Assembly (NCBI GenBank): GCA_050084515.1
Contig: CM114271.1
Coordinates: forward strand, 64,604,001-64,668,000
Length of the DNA stretch: 64,000 nucleotides
Direction: 5' to 3'
From: Blasia pusilla
Taxonomy: Eukaryota; Marchantiophyta; Marchantiopsida; Blasiales
Every line of letters begins with the position of its first letter. Position 1 is the first letter of the stretch. Both the position numbers and the translations under genes were made by a program. Positions 8,359 through 20,556 of the stretch are shown piece after piece. A model generated the notes under the pieces. The model had not been told where the DNA came from and did not search any database. It worked only from the letters and a program-made list of their open reading frames with translations.

Positions 8359-9938
8359 CCCCCCCCAAGTCACCACTACAGCTGCCTCAACCTGGGCTGC
8401 ACTACACATAAATCCCATATTGGCGAGATCCTCACCCGGGTCAGGGTAAGAGGTAGAAACTGGAGTCACACTAGCTGCTCGTAGCTCCGTGCCTTCCCTA
8501 AGCTGCATCATCGTTATGGCAGCAATCCTCTGCTCCAACTGATCGATGAGTGAGAGAAGTGTCGGCTCTGGTGCTCCTGCTCCATCTCCTCTGGCTGGTG
8601 GTGGTCCTCTACCACCACGTCCAGGAAGAACTCCCCGACCTCCTCCAAGATGACCGCCCCCAGGCCCTTGGCCTACCTCTGGACGTGCCCCTCGGCGAAG
8701 GTCAAATCATCTATCCCTAGTGTGACCATATCTGTGGCAATGGTCACACAAGTGCTATGGTGGGGCCATCCTCTACGGCTCTTGAGCAATCGGAGGTGTT
8801 TGTGGTCCTCTCCCATGTTGTGGGCAGTCTCTCTGCCTATGGGCCCCTCCACATGTCCAACAAGACCACATTGGTCCCTGTTGGGCAACATATGTAGGTG
8901 CGGGTCGTTGCCTCATAGGCTCACGGTACCCGCCCTGCTCTCTAGGCACACTGGCATGCTCCCGTGGTACTGGTGCTCACTTTGGCACCTATGGGGTCAC
9001 CATCACTCGTGGACCCGTCGACTCTCGAGAAAATCCAGCGGTCACTACCTGCTCCTCACTCATGTTGAGCTCAATACGCTCAGACAACTCAAAGACCACC
9101 TTCAATGTGGGCTTCGCTGTGTGAATCAGCACCGCATTTCGAACTCTCCTCCGTAGTTCTCGGTCCAGAACCCCGTACCAATACTGGACTGACTGCGCCT
9201 CAATCACGCCAAACGTAGCAATGATTAGCCTCCTCATGCGTGTGAATGCCTCTCTCAGACTCTCACCCGATCGTCGCTGAAAATCCTATAGACTCTTCAG
9301 CTTGTCGGTGCGTACGCCCTGGTAGCTCTTCCCCAACTCTCGGAAGAACTCCACTGTGGGGCTGAAGCTAGGTGGCTCTCTACCACGAGAGGTCTCTGCC
9401 ACATCACCTGTCTCACTGCCCTCCTCTCCATCTAGGCTCCGGGCTGATGGTGTGGGTCTTTCTCCTCTCACAATCCCATCATATGCCTCGCGACCACTAG
9501 TGGACACATACCTTGGAGCCCAATACATCCTCTAGGCATCCATCTCTACTGAATAAGTGATCGAAACTCCATGTAGTCATCCATCAGAGGACCCTCCAAG
9601 TGTTGGAACAACCCCTTCCATGCCATGAAAGGGTTGAACCGTGTCGGGGTCCGTATCTCCTGGAAGTCGCACCATGTGTCGAACTCCTAGATAAAATCAT
9701 CTAAGTCGATGGTGCCCACTGCACCTGAGAAACGACGCATGCCCCGATGGCCCATGTCGTCCATCTCCTGCCAAGTACTATTGTCTCTATCTGTGATCTC
9801 GTCACCAGATCCAATGTCCAGTGATGACGATCGAGTCACGGATGGATGTCGAGGGAGCTCCTCACAGGTAACCCCTCGGTATCTCACTCCACTCCGTGTC
9901 ACACCACTACTACTGCTTGCACTACCCCGTTCTTCCAA
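8359..9938 (-). pseudogene. Ty3/gypsy Gag, frameshifted and 3'-truncated
   Basis: The minus-strand blocks read as a retrotransposon Gag: a domain with FFRELGKSYQGVRTDKLKSL, RRSGESLREAFTRMRRLI and a helix with YWYGVLDRELRRRVRNAV, then SEEQVVTAGF, then two zinc-knuckle candidates. The first is CWTCGGAHRQRDC (CX2CX3HX4C) near 8824-8868 in one frame; the second, CDHCHRYGHTRDR, has lost its final Cys. A C-terminal coiled stretch (SLIDQLEQRIAAITMMQL) follows. Stops and frame changes interrupt it at several points, so it is not functional. Confidence 0.65.
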
Positions 9939-10304
9939 ACGCTGGAAGAACGCCGTGATGACAAACCCTGTCTCACCCGCTCAAGCACTCCGACTCACCA
10001 AGAGTCTCCCACACGCCTCACTAGCTCACCTATGCTAACATCAATCCCGTGATGACATACCCGGCCTCACGCACGCTCAACACTCGGGCTCACCATGAGC
10101 CTCCCAACTGACTCACCTAACCTAGCGACACTCTCTCGGGTCATACATGCGACCCCTACTCGGCAACCGCCATATATCCACCAACATGCTACACATGAAA
10201 AGAATCTACACTCCTCACCATCACTGCACCCATCTAGCACCAGCTACTACCCGATACCCAACACTCTCAATCACACACGACAAGTGCGGGAACAGGGACT
10301 CGAA
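9939..10304. other. Leader between gypsy LTR and gag
   Basis: No coding region seen. On the minus strand, directly after the LTR end, the sequence TTCGAGTCCCTGTTCCCGCA resembles the T-arm and acceptor of a tRNA in the same sense rather than its complement, so it does not qualify as a primer-binding site. Confidence 0.35.
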
Positions 10305-11601
10305 TGGGTAACCTGATCACGCCCTCCAACCTGCTGCACCGTCAACATGCACTCCTCCACATGAGATGACAATCTCTGCAACACATCACTCCCCTTGACC
10401 AACACGTCGATCCTCCCGTCAACAGATGCGGAGAACCCGTCGGCATCATGCACACTACCCCTCCATCGTCAACTCTCGCAACGCCCTATCGCGCCCCAAA
10501 AAATCATGTCACGCCCGCTGTCCAACTTGTCGGTCACTCACCACGTCGACTTCCTCCCTGCCATCACGCTGCCCATGCGCCACCACGTTTATCGGACCGA
10601 CCTCGTCCGTGCTACCACATTCACTACAAGTGCCCACCGACCGACTATGGTCCGTCCTACCACGTTGGAGGGGGGCCTGGCCCGCACCCCTATGGGCCTC
10701 CCCAACTTTTGGGGAGGGCAATAAATGGTGGGGGGGGCGCGTTTAGGGGCGCCCGTCTCCGACCGTCCATCGCCCCTCGCCCCTCGCCGCTCCCCTAACC
10801 CTAGACCAGCCCTTTACTTGACAGCCTCCTAGCGGCTGCAAGCTCTAACTCTTCTCCCTGAGTACTCCCGACATTCCACGAGCTATAAGACGACGTTACT
10901 CCTGCCGACACAACCTGCGCTATACCCTGCTGCTGTCCCCCATTAATCCGCACCAGCAAAATCTAAGAAAAACGGATAGCGCTTCCGCCCACGGCCTTCT
11001 GAACAGAAAAATGACACACAAAACATCACACACACGTCTCCAGGGGCTCCCGACCAAGGCAACTCGCTTGCCTACCTGCAGACAATGAATTTCCACCAAC
11101 CCCCTGAGATCTTTCTTATGTAAAAATAAAGAGTAGTAAAAACGGCACACCCGGCCTAAAACTCCACTCCTCAATCTACATCGGCATATCGAGCCTTGTC
11201 CACCCTATGCTATCAAGGAATCCGGATGCTAGCACCCTAGTCCTAGCTCACACACATACAAGGGAGGTGCTCCAACGGCCCAACATGAGAAAGATGGCTT
11301 AGGAAAGCCATCTTCCTCTCTTATATAGGGTTGGGAAGAGCCAAAAGGCTCTTCCCCTAAAAATAGCCCTTCCCTTGGTAACCTGCACGCACAGGTTACC
11401 AGCGGCGGGTGACTTGGTCAACAAGTCACCCGGTTATAAAAGACCTCAACATGAAAGTTGTTAGGAACAACGTTCCTGACACAATGGACCTATCCTGAAC
11501 CTCATCCAACACCGTGGGACAAAGTAACATTCAAGATAGTCCGCTGGCTCCTACGCCCTATCCACGATAGATCTCGGCCTAACGGCAACTCAGATGTGAC
11601 A
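10305..11601 (-). repeat. Gypsy 5' LTR with internal 371-bp extra segment
   Basis: The LTR starts TGTCAC on the minus strand. Comparison with 42216-43100 shows clear similarity on both sides, for example the shared block with GCCGTTTTTACTACTC (minus strand; about 11115-11150). Relative to that copy, 11180-11550 is extra and is bordered by CTAC at both ends. Without the extra segment this LTR would be about 920 bp, close to 885 bp in the other copy. Confidence 0.6.
11180..11550. other. 371-bp segment with five consecutive hairpins, bordered by CTAC
   Basis: Perfect inverted repeats follow one another: 11291-11314 (10-bp arms AAGATGGCTT, 4-nt loop), 11333-11356 (arms GGGAAGAGCC, loop AAAA), 11376-11401 (arms TGGTAACCTG, 6-nt loop), 11406-11432 (arms CGGGTGACTTG, 5-nt loop), and an imperfect one at 11460-11480. 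TATA-like sequences occur at 11321-11327 and 11434-11440. It is absent from the homologous LTR at 42.2-43.1 kb, where a single GTAG remains. It could be an insertion with a 4-bp duplication, or a microhomology deletion in the other copy. Confidence 0.65.
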
Positions 11602-11619
11602 AGGGACATAAAAAAAAGA

Positions 11620-11812
11620 GTGCAACCCGTCGGACTCCGATGGGTTGCAATTTTCTCTAAAACTTTTGAGAGTGTTGTAATAAGTGTTACACAAAGATAA
11701 GTGTTGCGACTCGTCGGACTCCGGCGGGTTGCAACATTTATCCCTGTGTTACCATTTCGATCCCTATGGGTTGACAGAATTGCGACTCGTCGGAGTCAGA
11801 CGGGTTGCAGGA
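11620..11812. repeat. Intron-2 palindromes, copy B
   Basis: Three palindromes remain: about 11621, 11703 and 11783, with arms GCAACCCGTCGG or GCGACTCGTCGG. They occupy the position of the distal part of intron 2 of copy A. Confidence 0.75.
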
Positions 11813-11856
11813 ATCCAATAGCTTGGACTGTTCTTACTTTGTATTTAGATGTGTAC

Positions 11857-13881
11857 GATTGTATCTGAGGGGAATGTCACCTACCACTGGATCCTGGATT
11901 GGGACAGGGTGAAGAAGGTGCTTACGACGCACCCGGCAGAGTACAAGGGATTCTCGGGTGACGGTCTGGTGAATGAGATGCTCGCTAAGGGAGCTCAAAT
12001 AGAAAAGAAGACTTGGGCAAATACCTTCATTTCCCAAGATACAGCCGTCACAATCCTATGTTGGTCCAAGATCCACGCCACCAAGAAGAGTGCTTTGTTG
12101 GAATTGGAGCGAAGGGAGAACGTGCAAAGTTTATTCAGATTGCCGTATCTACAGCTACAAAGTACAGTGCAAGTAAGATGTAGCAATACATTGCGATTCT
12201 CAACCCCGAACTTGGCTTGGAGTTTTACAAGGAGCTCAAGGCGATAATCAAGCGCGATCGGAAGAGAGACGAAGATCCACAAGGTCAGATCGGCGAGAAA
12301 GTGTCTCTTGACCGCGTGCACAGATTTGCGCTATTTGGGATATCTGAGTTTCGGATAATCCGACTAATGAAAATCAGTTTCGAGGGTAGTGAGGCCCAAA
12401 AGCGGGAGGCACACCATCCTCTGGGAGTTTCAAATCCAGTGATCTCCCATTGGCTACGAGAATGGTCATTTTGGGACGCGTTACGCCCTCTCCGGAAGTC
12501 CATGCTTGTGGGTCTTCAAGCAAAGCTAAAGAAGATTGAGCCAGTTCCAGAGGAAGCAAACCTAGAGGCTGCAGAAGATTTTGAACTATGGCTTGATGAC
12601 ATCAGAGATAAGCCCACGAAAAACCCAAGATTTGAGGATGATGTTCAAGAATCATATCCTCCCTCAGGCAGACCTAGATGAGGAAATAGATGCCAAAAAA
12701 GGGGATTTTGCAAAGAAGAAGCGGGATCTTCAGAACCAGGCTGCCGAGTCATCTCGACAAAGAGCTGCCGAGCGGATGGAGTACAGTTACCTCATCAATT
12801 GTAAGAATGCAAGAACCTGGAAAAAATTACTGGCAGCCTGCAAATTATGGGCTTCTCGGCCTAATGGAGAGGCATTCTCCATGTACAACATGGAGATGGA
12901 ACAAGGCATGTCCAACTGGGAGGTTAACAATTATCCAATCTGGTTGGACTTCAACGACCCAGAGGACATTACAGACATAAATCTACACGTGGTGTATGAT
13001 GCAGTGATCATAGGTAGGGACGACATTCCAAACTTCGTGCAACCTGACAATTTTTTCAAGGAGATGCGGAGGAGCAAGCCCTCGAGACAGCGGAGTTGGT
13101 GGGCAAGGTCGTCACCGCCAAAGACAAATCCACAACGGGTTTGAGGAAGACGAGGGGATCGAGGAATTCCAAGGCGGAGTCTTCCAGAAAAGAGGCTGAG
13201 TCCTCAAGGCGAGAGGCGGAATCATCTGTGCAAGCAAGGCAAGAGGGCCGGACCAGGTCCTCGTCCAAGAAAACTCCTTTGGAGTTTGAAGTAATAGAGA
13301 CTCCCACAAGGCGACAACAGACTCGGGAGAAGCAGAAGTGGGAGGCGTCTGGTTCGTCCGAAGGAAGAGATAAGGATATGGAATACACTCCATCATCCTT
13401 GTGTAGGCATAGGGATACAACCACCAGGAAAAAATTCCTTGTTCACTTGACTCATCTTGCCAATGAGATATAGAGTTTCAATTCTCAGGAGTCGACACTT
13501 GCCATTGACAAGTTGACCGTGCTAGGACGAAAACTCCTTCCAAACGGGCACGCCCCTTGGACGGTGCATGGGGTTGTTGAGGAGGTGGCGGTGGACCTCC
13601 TCATTGCGGATTTTCCTTCTAGGTTTCGCTTGTGGGACAACAATCTGTCTAACATTGTCCCAGACTGGAATGTCCCGCTTTTGTACGACCACATCGCGCT
13701 GTTGTTCTCTTTTGCTAACGCATATCTGAGGGACAGGGGTTGTTTCTTGGTCCTCATTGGAGGGAGGAAAGATGAGCACTTCAACCTTCAGTGCGTGAAG
13801 AGGTCTCTCAAGTGGAGGATGGCGCAATCATGGGTAATTAAAAATGAGTACCCACTCCGATCGACAACGAGTCAAATCCGG
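11857..13881 (+). pseudogene. Methyltransferase-like gene exon 3, copy B
   Basis: This exon aligns along its length with 3456-5480: IVSEGNVTYHWILDWDR, then WSKIHATKKSALLELERR, KVSLDRVHRFALFGISEF, HHPLGVSNPVISHWLREWSF, ELWLDDIRDKPTKNP, the coiled KKKRDLQNQAAESSRQRAAE, PIWLDFNDPEDIT and the motif-IV half (VDLLIADFPS, about 13589-13620). It confirms the conserved reading of the degenerate copy A. Several frame changes occur (near 12125, 12580 and 13080), so it is also a pseudogene. The intron-2 acceptor AG is lost (GTAC). It ends at a GTAAGT donor at 13882. Confidence 0.65.
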
Positions 13882-13920
13882 GTAAGTTCTCTTATTCAAC
13901 GGATTTAGTTTAACAGAAAT

Positions 13921-14139
13921 TCAACCCGTCAGGCTCCGACGGGTTGCATATGTGCATGCAACCTGTTGGATCCCAACAACTTGTGTCTATGGTGTTGCAA
14001 TCCGTTTGAAGGTGACGGGTTGTAAATTCACTAACAAGTCTCCATAGACTACAACCCGTTGGAACCCGACGGGTTGCAAGTAGCACTGCTTTTCCGTGTG
14101 TTTCTGTAGTGATGCAACCCGTCGGAAAGCGACGGGTTG
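13921..14139. repeat. Intron-3 palindromes, copy B
   Basis: Palindromes or their decayed forms lie at about 13921, 13958, 13996, 14052 and 14113; the last has perfect 12-bp arms. The downstream motif-I exon is missing, so the intron now runs into the 3' region. Confidence 0.75.
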
Positions 14140-15642
14140 CTCTTGTATTAGGAACTCAACTCTGAACAATTGTATTCAGTTGTAAGCCAACCATCACACT
14201 CGAAACGGTGAAGCTTCTGTCAAAAAGGGGTCTTAGAGTTGTAAGAAAACTCGTCAAACTCCGATAGGTTGCTATTCAGTCACTTGTCGATTGTGTTCGT
14301 CTAGCTACTCAGAATTTTTATTTTGCAACCCGTCCGATTCTGACGGGTTGCAACTTTTCACTTTTTGACCACTGCAACTTTTTAACCATTTCCAGGCAAG
14401 CTGTCGGATTCCGACAGTTTGGCTCCTTGAGTGATCGGACTCTTTCCTTGTGAGACCAACTTCTGAGGTATTGTGGCGGGCTTCTTCACTTTTGGCTCGT
14501 TCCCCTAGTATCGTCAAACCAGTCATAGGCTTCTTTTCTTCTTTAAGACATGCTGGATTCCTACTACCTGTCGGATTGCCATTTCGGATTCCCAACCTGT
14601 TGGATTTTTCGTGGGTGCAGGGTGGAATGGAATCACTTCTCAAAATATTTCCTTTGCTATGGTGAGCTTGCTTGCAAGGGGTGCAAGCCATCTGATTCCA
14701 ACGGGTTGCAAGAGTTGCAACCTGTAAAATTCCGACGGGTTGGGAGGGGTGCAACTTCTCAATTTCTCAGATTTAGGATCTGAAGGAAGGGACATCAGCT
14801 CCTCTTTACTCCAAACAGCTAACAATCTTTTGGTTCAATTATCGTCTTGTGTGTTCACATTTCACAAAGTTGATCTTGAGCAGACAACATTTATCATGGG
14901 GAAATTCAGGGGAGGCTATGATGCATGCAACAATCCTTGCAAAAAGAGAGGTTGGCATCGTACCCGATGTGCATCCGGGTGAGGTCTCATGACACATTAA
15001 CACTTCCGAGTCACTTGGAAATGGGGGAAGCTCAACAATTCTCATTTTGGTACTGTGTTGCCAATGGTTTTCCATAATGCATAATGAGTATTGATGCCTT
15101 CTGCAAGAAGAGTCAACAATCATCTATAGGCATTTCCTTGTGCCTTTCTTTTGCAAGAAGAGATGTCAATCCATAATGGCAACCAAATATCTAGAGAAGT
15201 TAAACCTTGAAAAGCACCGCAGTCTGTTGAGACCATCGTTAGAGTCTTTATTTGAATCTTTCATTGAGATGAGATTGCTACTTCTGGTCAAATTATTTGC
15301 CAATGGTCCTCCAACAAAAATACCCCCTGGGCACAGCTTACTGTAGACTGAGAGAGGCAATATGAAGAAACTTAGGCTCACATGGAGAGTGATGGGAAAA
15401 TGTTTGTAGTGGTCTTATGATGTCTACTTGTTTTTCGCCCCCTGGACAAAGGAGGTTTCTTTAGGCCCGAATGTGAACCACTACCTACTCTCTTCTAAAG
15501 ATTTCATGAATTTGAAAGCAAACAAAAATTTCAAATATGTCAACAAGCTTTGAAGAGAGGAGGTGGATTTGGCCCATTGTTTTGAAAGAGAGACTCTCCT
15601 CTCTTCCTCTCTTCCTCTCTCCTGCCAGAATACCAGCCCCCG
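14140..15642 (+). other. 3' region of copy B
   Basis: No gene is supported. The sequence matches 6720-8358 of copy A in blocks, with palindromes at about 14324, 14684 and 14715 and a decayed one near 14396. It ends in the shared terminal CT-rich tract (15595-15630). Confidence 0.55.
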
Positions 15643-16243
15643 ATTGGTTGTCCTTGTCCATCCAGGATGGAAGATTGCATGACCCTGACGACCATGATCC
15701 ATTCCAGAGTAAATCAAGCTCGGTGGCTATTCTTAGGGAAAAGAAATTGTATTGGAAGAATATGAGGGAAGGGAAACCACTCCCAACTGATCCGCCACCC
15801 ACTCCACATCCAACCATGTTTGGTCGGGTGAGGATAGTATTTTTCCCTGACAATATATCTCAATGGAGGTTGACATGGATGAAGAGAAAAATTCTAGAAT
15901 GTGGTGGGCATGTGGATGACATGGTGGATAGGAATACCACCCACTTGATTTTCCGATTCTTTTCCAAAGCCTGTAAACATCATGGAAAGACATTCATTCA
16001 TTTGTGGGTCTCATCTCAAGGTCTGTATGTGCTTCATTACAACTGGGTCAAAGGATCCATTGAATTGGGGCACTTTGTAGAAAGTACTCCACATGACTTG
16101 ATTGGAAACAAGCCAATGAAACGGCCATACTAGATCAACCAAGTCTCTGGAGACATGGAGGAGCTTATAGATGAGTGGCAAACCACAAATGACGAAGAAA
16201 TAGATTCCATTAGTTTGGATAGTTGCGAAAGTAGTGCATAGAC
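15643..16243 (+). pseudogene. BRCT domain resembling the N-terminus of DNA polymerase lambda
   Basis: From 15816 the frame reads MFGRVRIVFFPDNISQWRLT, then WMKRKILECGGHVDDMV, then RNTTHLIF, and after an insertion VLHYNWVKGSIELGHFVEST. This is a BRCT domain of the family X polymerase type: a first strand after MF-G-R, the GG turn after helix 1, THLI for strand 3, and the conserved Trp in YNW near the end. The order and the MF start fit plant polymerase lambda best; a related BRCT protein is possible. A TAG at 16132 interrupts the frame, after which acidic sequence continues to a stop. No polymerase domain is present, so this is a fragment lying exactly between the end of MULE copy B and the CACTA element. 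Confidence 0.55.
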
Positions 16244-16475
16244 CGTGTACTAATACATGTATTTTTGTATTCAATGTGGGTTCCGTCTCATTGATTTTAC
16301 CTCAATACCAGGTTGCTTGAATATGTCCACATGCGGTGACTACATTCCAAGTTGGCCAATCAATCATATAAAGGTGGGGAATATCAGCAACCTCGCGCAT
16401 TTTTTTTACCACCCTATAAGTTATAAACATATTATTTTTATGGTTGATAGTGAAGTTTGGTATCTTTAGGGTTTC

Positions 16476-19400
16476 ATGGATGTCCCACCTAGCCCTCCCT
16501 ATTGGGGGCAAAATGCTCATCATCATGCACACATAGGCAATCCTCCACACCGCTTCGGCCCTAGAACAAGGAGGTTACCATTACAACATTCAGAACGGAT
16601 CAGAGCTCGTGATTCCAAACTTTGGGATCAAGAGCAAGTCCTAGTAGGACACTCTAGAAGTGACTGGATGAGATATCCTTATGTAGCTTGCAGTGGGTCT
16701 CGCACACTGGCCTTGCGGAATGTTTTCACCCACCTTCAAAAACACGGAAGACATCCAGAAAAAAGAGTTTCTGGAGTTCTAGGAGATGAGGACTCGTCTG
16801 ATGAAGAGTGGAGGTCTCCATCGAACATTGCCAATGCGGCTAGACATCCACAATTTTTGGGACAAGCAATGGGCAACCTCGATGCCCGAGATGCGGATGA
16901 GGCAGGTACCATACCTGAGGAGTTTGAAGGAGACAATAACCGTGATGATGGTGTTGATGTTGAAGGTGAAAGTGTTGATCATTGGATTGATGTGCAAAGA
17001 ATGGTCTGTGACATCTTCCAAGATCTTGATGCATTCTATGATGATAATGAGAGCATGGAAGACATCACTGATGCAGCCGAAGAGGCTGAAGAGGACGCAG
17101 ACAATATTGGGCAAGAAGAGGACGAGTAGAGATGGATGTTTGGGTCGCATGAAATTGTTGTTGATGCATGCAGGCCTCTGTTCCATGGCTCTAAGTGTAC
17201 AAAGTTGGCCTTTGTACTCATGTTGATGAACATCTGTGGGAATCATGTTGTCCCTGCTGTGTTTGTTTCAAGGTTACTTGCATTCATGAAGACAACACTC
17301 TTTCCTATTGGGAACACGGATCTTGGCAATAAGTACGAGGCAACTAAATTATTTTCAAGTCTTGGATTGAATTACAGTTCCATTCATGCTTGCCCTGATG
17401 GCCATGTGCTCTTCAGAGGAGAGCATGCAAATTGATCAAGTTGCCTAGTATGTGGACAACAAAGGTATAGGAATGTGGGCAAGTCCATGCAGCCTACAAA
17501 GGTACTTTGACATTTTGAAATCATTCCTAGATTGAAACGGATGTACAAGAGCCCAAAAATTTCAAAGTTGATGACTTGGACAGCCAAGAACAAGAGTATT
17601 GATGGCTTGCTGCGGCACATCGGAGATTTAGAACATTGGAGATTCATCGACCGGAGATGGCCAGAGTTTGCAAGAGAGACAAGGAACGGGAGACTTGGCC
17701 TCTCGACCAATGGAGTCAATCCATTTGGAGACAAGAACAATGTATATTCTTGCTGGCCTGTAACCATGCTGAATTACAACCTCCCTCCGTGGTTGACTAC
17801 TAAAAAGTTTTTTGTCTTATTGGTTTTGCTTATCCCGAGCCCACAATTTGCTCTTTCTAGGAATATAGACGTTTGGATAGCTCCTCTTTTGGATGAGTTG
17901 AAGCGCTTGTGGTACGAAGGAATTGTGGTACGAAGGAATTGGATCCATGATGTGGTGCAACGGGTTAGAAGACCAGACCCATTTAGGCTACAAGCCCAAT
18001 TGGTATTGACTTTGGGAGATTATCCAGCCCACGGCATGATTTCCGTCAGGCAACAAAGGGGTATTGGGCTTGTACTACACGTGGCCCGAATTTCAGTGGT
18101 GAGCATTCCAGACCTTTGAGGAGCATGAAATACACTGGACATCAACGTTTCCTCCCACTAGATCATCCTTACAGACATAGTGGGTCACACATAGTTCAAT
18201 TCAACAATGCCCGAGAGCTTCGTGGTCCACCTCCACAAGTCACTAAAGAGTAGATTCAGGATTGGGGACACTAAAAGACCATGTACGACATGGAAAGAGG
18301 CACAGGTGGGGGTTTAGAGGGGGGACCGGAACGCCAAGATACAGAAGCTCCAAATGCTCAACTGGATCCGGGATAAAGATATGGTGTGAAATGGTAGAGC
18401 ATACTTGATGTGGAGTTGGACTACTCGCGGGTAATCTATGTCACCAATCCGCTCTTACGCAACGTCTATTATTTGCCACACCAGATGCTTTGAAGAATTG
18501 AGGCTCGTTTATCATCCATTTGTACTGATGGTCATCATATGTGGTGTAATAGGAGTTTGAACCTAGCAAACATAATCTAGACGTAATGCATATTGAGAAA
18601 AATATATGCGAGAGCCTATTGAGGTTCCTTTCTAGGGAGAAGGACACAACAACAGTGCGATTGGATCTCCAAGAGAGGAGAATACGATCTCAACTATGGC
18701 TGAAGGATGATGAGAACAGACCCAATGTGGTATTGAAATACCAAGCACCTTATGTTTGCATAGACACAGAGTGGAAAACATTTCTTTCGAGGCTTCAATC
18801 TTTGAGAGTTCCGACCAACTATGCAAGTGCCTTCAAAAGCATGTAAAAAACAAGAAACTCGATAGTATGAAGACACACGATTATCATGTGCTTATGCAAC
18901 ATATTCTTCCTGTATGCTTAAAGGGATTGATGCAGAAGCCAGTTTGTAATGCAATCATGCGATTGTGCAAGGTTTTTGGTCATATATGTGTGAAGGTCTT
19001 TGATCCAGCAAGCTTTCCCAATCTCAAAGATGGTGTGGCAGAATTGTTGTGCGATTTGGAGATCCATTTTCCTCCCGTCTTCTTTGATGTCATGACTCAT
19101 CTCGTTATCCATGTTGTGGAAGAGCTTGGACAGTACGGGCCTGTTTATACGAGGTGGATGTTCTCACTAGAGCATTTTATGAAAGTCTTGACAAGATACA
19201 GGCCTGAGGCCAGCATGGCAATGGGTTATATTTTGCACGAGACCTTGGGATACTTGAGGAGTATATGGCGGGGTTTGAACATGTGAAGGCCAGGATATGG
19301 CAAGCGGAGGAAGATGAGGGAGTGGTAGGTGAAGTTCTTCAAGGCAAAGGTTCCCTTTGCAATTTTCGAGGCATATTTGGCACATGGCTCATGAATATGT

Positions 19401-20318
19401 GTTGCAAAACACTAGTGTAATGCAACCACGGTGGAGGTAAGTAAAGGGTTGAATGACTCAAGCCTACGTGTTATTGCATTTATTTGACTTCCTTTTTTTT
19501 TTATGTCGTCGCTCACCAGATGCCGGTCGGCTAATAATGGCATAACCTCTACAGGAAATATAATATGGAGAAAAATGCACATATTCGGGGTGGTGTAGGG
19601 GGATTTCCACCATTCACAGAATGGATTCGATTGGCAATCCGAGAGTATTCAACACTACACCCAAATACGGACCGGGATGTCTACCTTCTGTTTGCTCCAC
19701 CTCAAATGTCCGTCTTAGCTTACAAGAGAATGCAAGCCTATAGAAACCACTTCCGTGTGGTAGATCAAAGTGATGATCATTTTGTCACATATGATTCAGG
19801 GTTGATATCTGTATTCAAGCAAATGAGAAATCACCAAGATAGAGGATGGATGCAAATGGGATACATAGGAGAGCTAACAGACATGGAAATTGGACTATGG
19901 GAACACATCCAATCCTATCATTCTCATGAAAGAGACTTGGGTGCGACCAGATTGGCGTGGGGCTAGGGTTACAATGAAGTGTGATTGTGATGGATTCTTA
20001 CTAGTAAACTTCATGCAAATGCAACCTGAATGGTCTAAACCTTTTGTAGTCACTAGTTAGGTTGAATAGGCTTTCTTCCTAGACGTGGAGGAATCGCCCA
20101 TATGGTGAGTAGTGTGCCACAAGCAGGCGAGGAATCGTAGGGTATCAAGTAATACTTTGGAGTTCAGTTTAGATGGCCATGGGGCTTTTGAAGCTCCCAA
20201 TAGAACGGTTCAACCTGTCACAGCTGTCGGTAGTCAACATGTACAATTGATGAGGGTAGAAAGATGGGAAGGCATCATTGAGATTGCAGAGGAACTTAAT
20301 GATGCCATGGGTTTTTAA
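16476..20318 (+). pseudogene. CACTA TNP2-like transposase
   Basis: Successive blocks follow the plant TNP2 order. An N-terminal transposase-associated finger-like region (YPYVACSGSRTLALRNVFTH, about 16677-16740) is followed by an acidic linker, then the block with LFPIGNTDLGNKYEATKLF and SSIHACPDGHVLFRGEH (17290-17435), the core with RMYKSPKISKLMTW, WPEFARETRNGRLGL and YNLPPWLTTKKFFVLLVLLI (17532-18100), the MHIEKNICESLL motif (18586), a DUF4218-like block with FPPVFFDVMTHLVIHVVEEL (18880-19240) and YRNHFRVVDQ / VTYDSGLISVFKQ (19737-19830). Stops and frame changes, notably across 18120-18585, make it a pseudogene. Its role would have been to cut and paste the element at CACTA ends. Confidence 0.75.
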
Positions 20319-20556
20319 AGAAATGTTTGTTTGGTGTGTTCCATCATTGGGCATGGGTTCATGGGACATGCAAGTTGTTTTTTTTTAAGGTCTTTGATGG
20401 AAAATATGAATGAAATGTGTGACAATGTGGAGGCCGGCATGACTTATATCAACAGACGCCTGAATTGGCGGAAGAACTCAAACAGAGAGGCGTTGAATTG
20501 TAAGCTTTGACATATTGAGCTCTCAGGTCTGGGCCTTTATGAATGAATGAGAAGCA

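Larger units (their letters stand above)
8359..11601 (-). mobile_element. Ty3/gypsy-like LTR retrotransposon, 5' end (gag plus 5' LTR), truncated
   Basis: Read on the minus strand, an LTR begins at 11601 with TGTCACATCTGAG and ends near 10305; gag follows from about 9938 down to 8359, where the MULE copy A end cuts it. No protease, reverse transcriptase or integrase is in this piece. The LTR is matched by 42216-43100 on the opposite strand. No convincing primer-binding site complementary to a tRNA 3' end follows the LTR. Confidence 0.65.
11602..15642 (+). mobile_element. MULE-type element copy B (5' half missing)
   Basis: Copy B begins in the palindromic intron 2, immediately beside the gypsy LTR, and continues through exon 3, intron 3 and the 3' region to the same end sequence as copy A (TACCAGCCCCCG at 15642). 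Transposase, promoter and exons 1-2 are absent to its left within the window. It lacks the motif-I exon. Relative to A it carries about 315 extra bp around 14990-15305. Confidence 0.65.

Noticed and set aside
10280-10304. tRNA gene or primer-binding site next to the gypsy LTR
   Set aside because: Only a T-arm-like stretch in the wrong sense for a primer-binding site; no D-arm, anticodon arm or TGG start can be paired.
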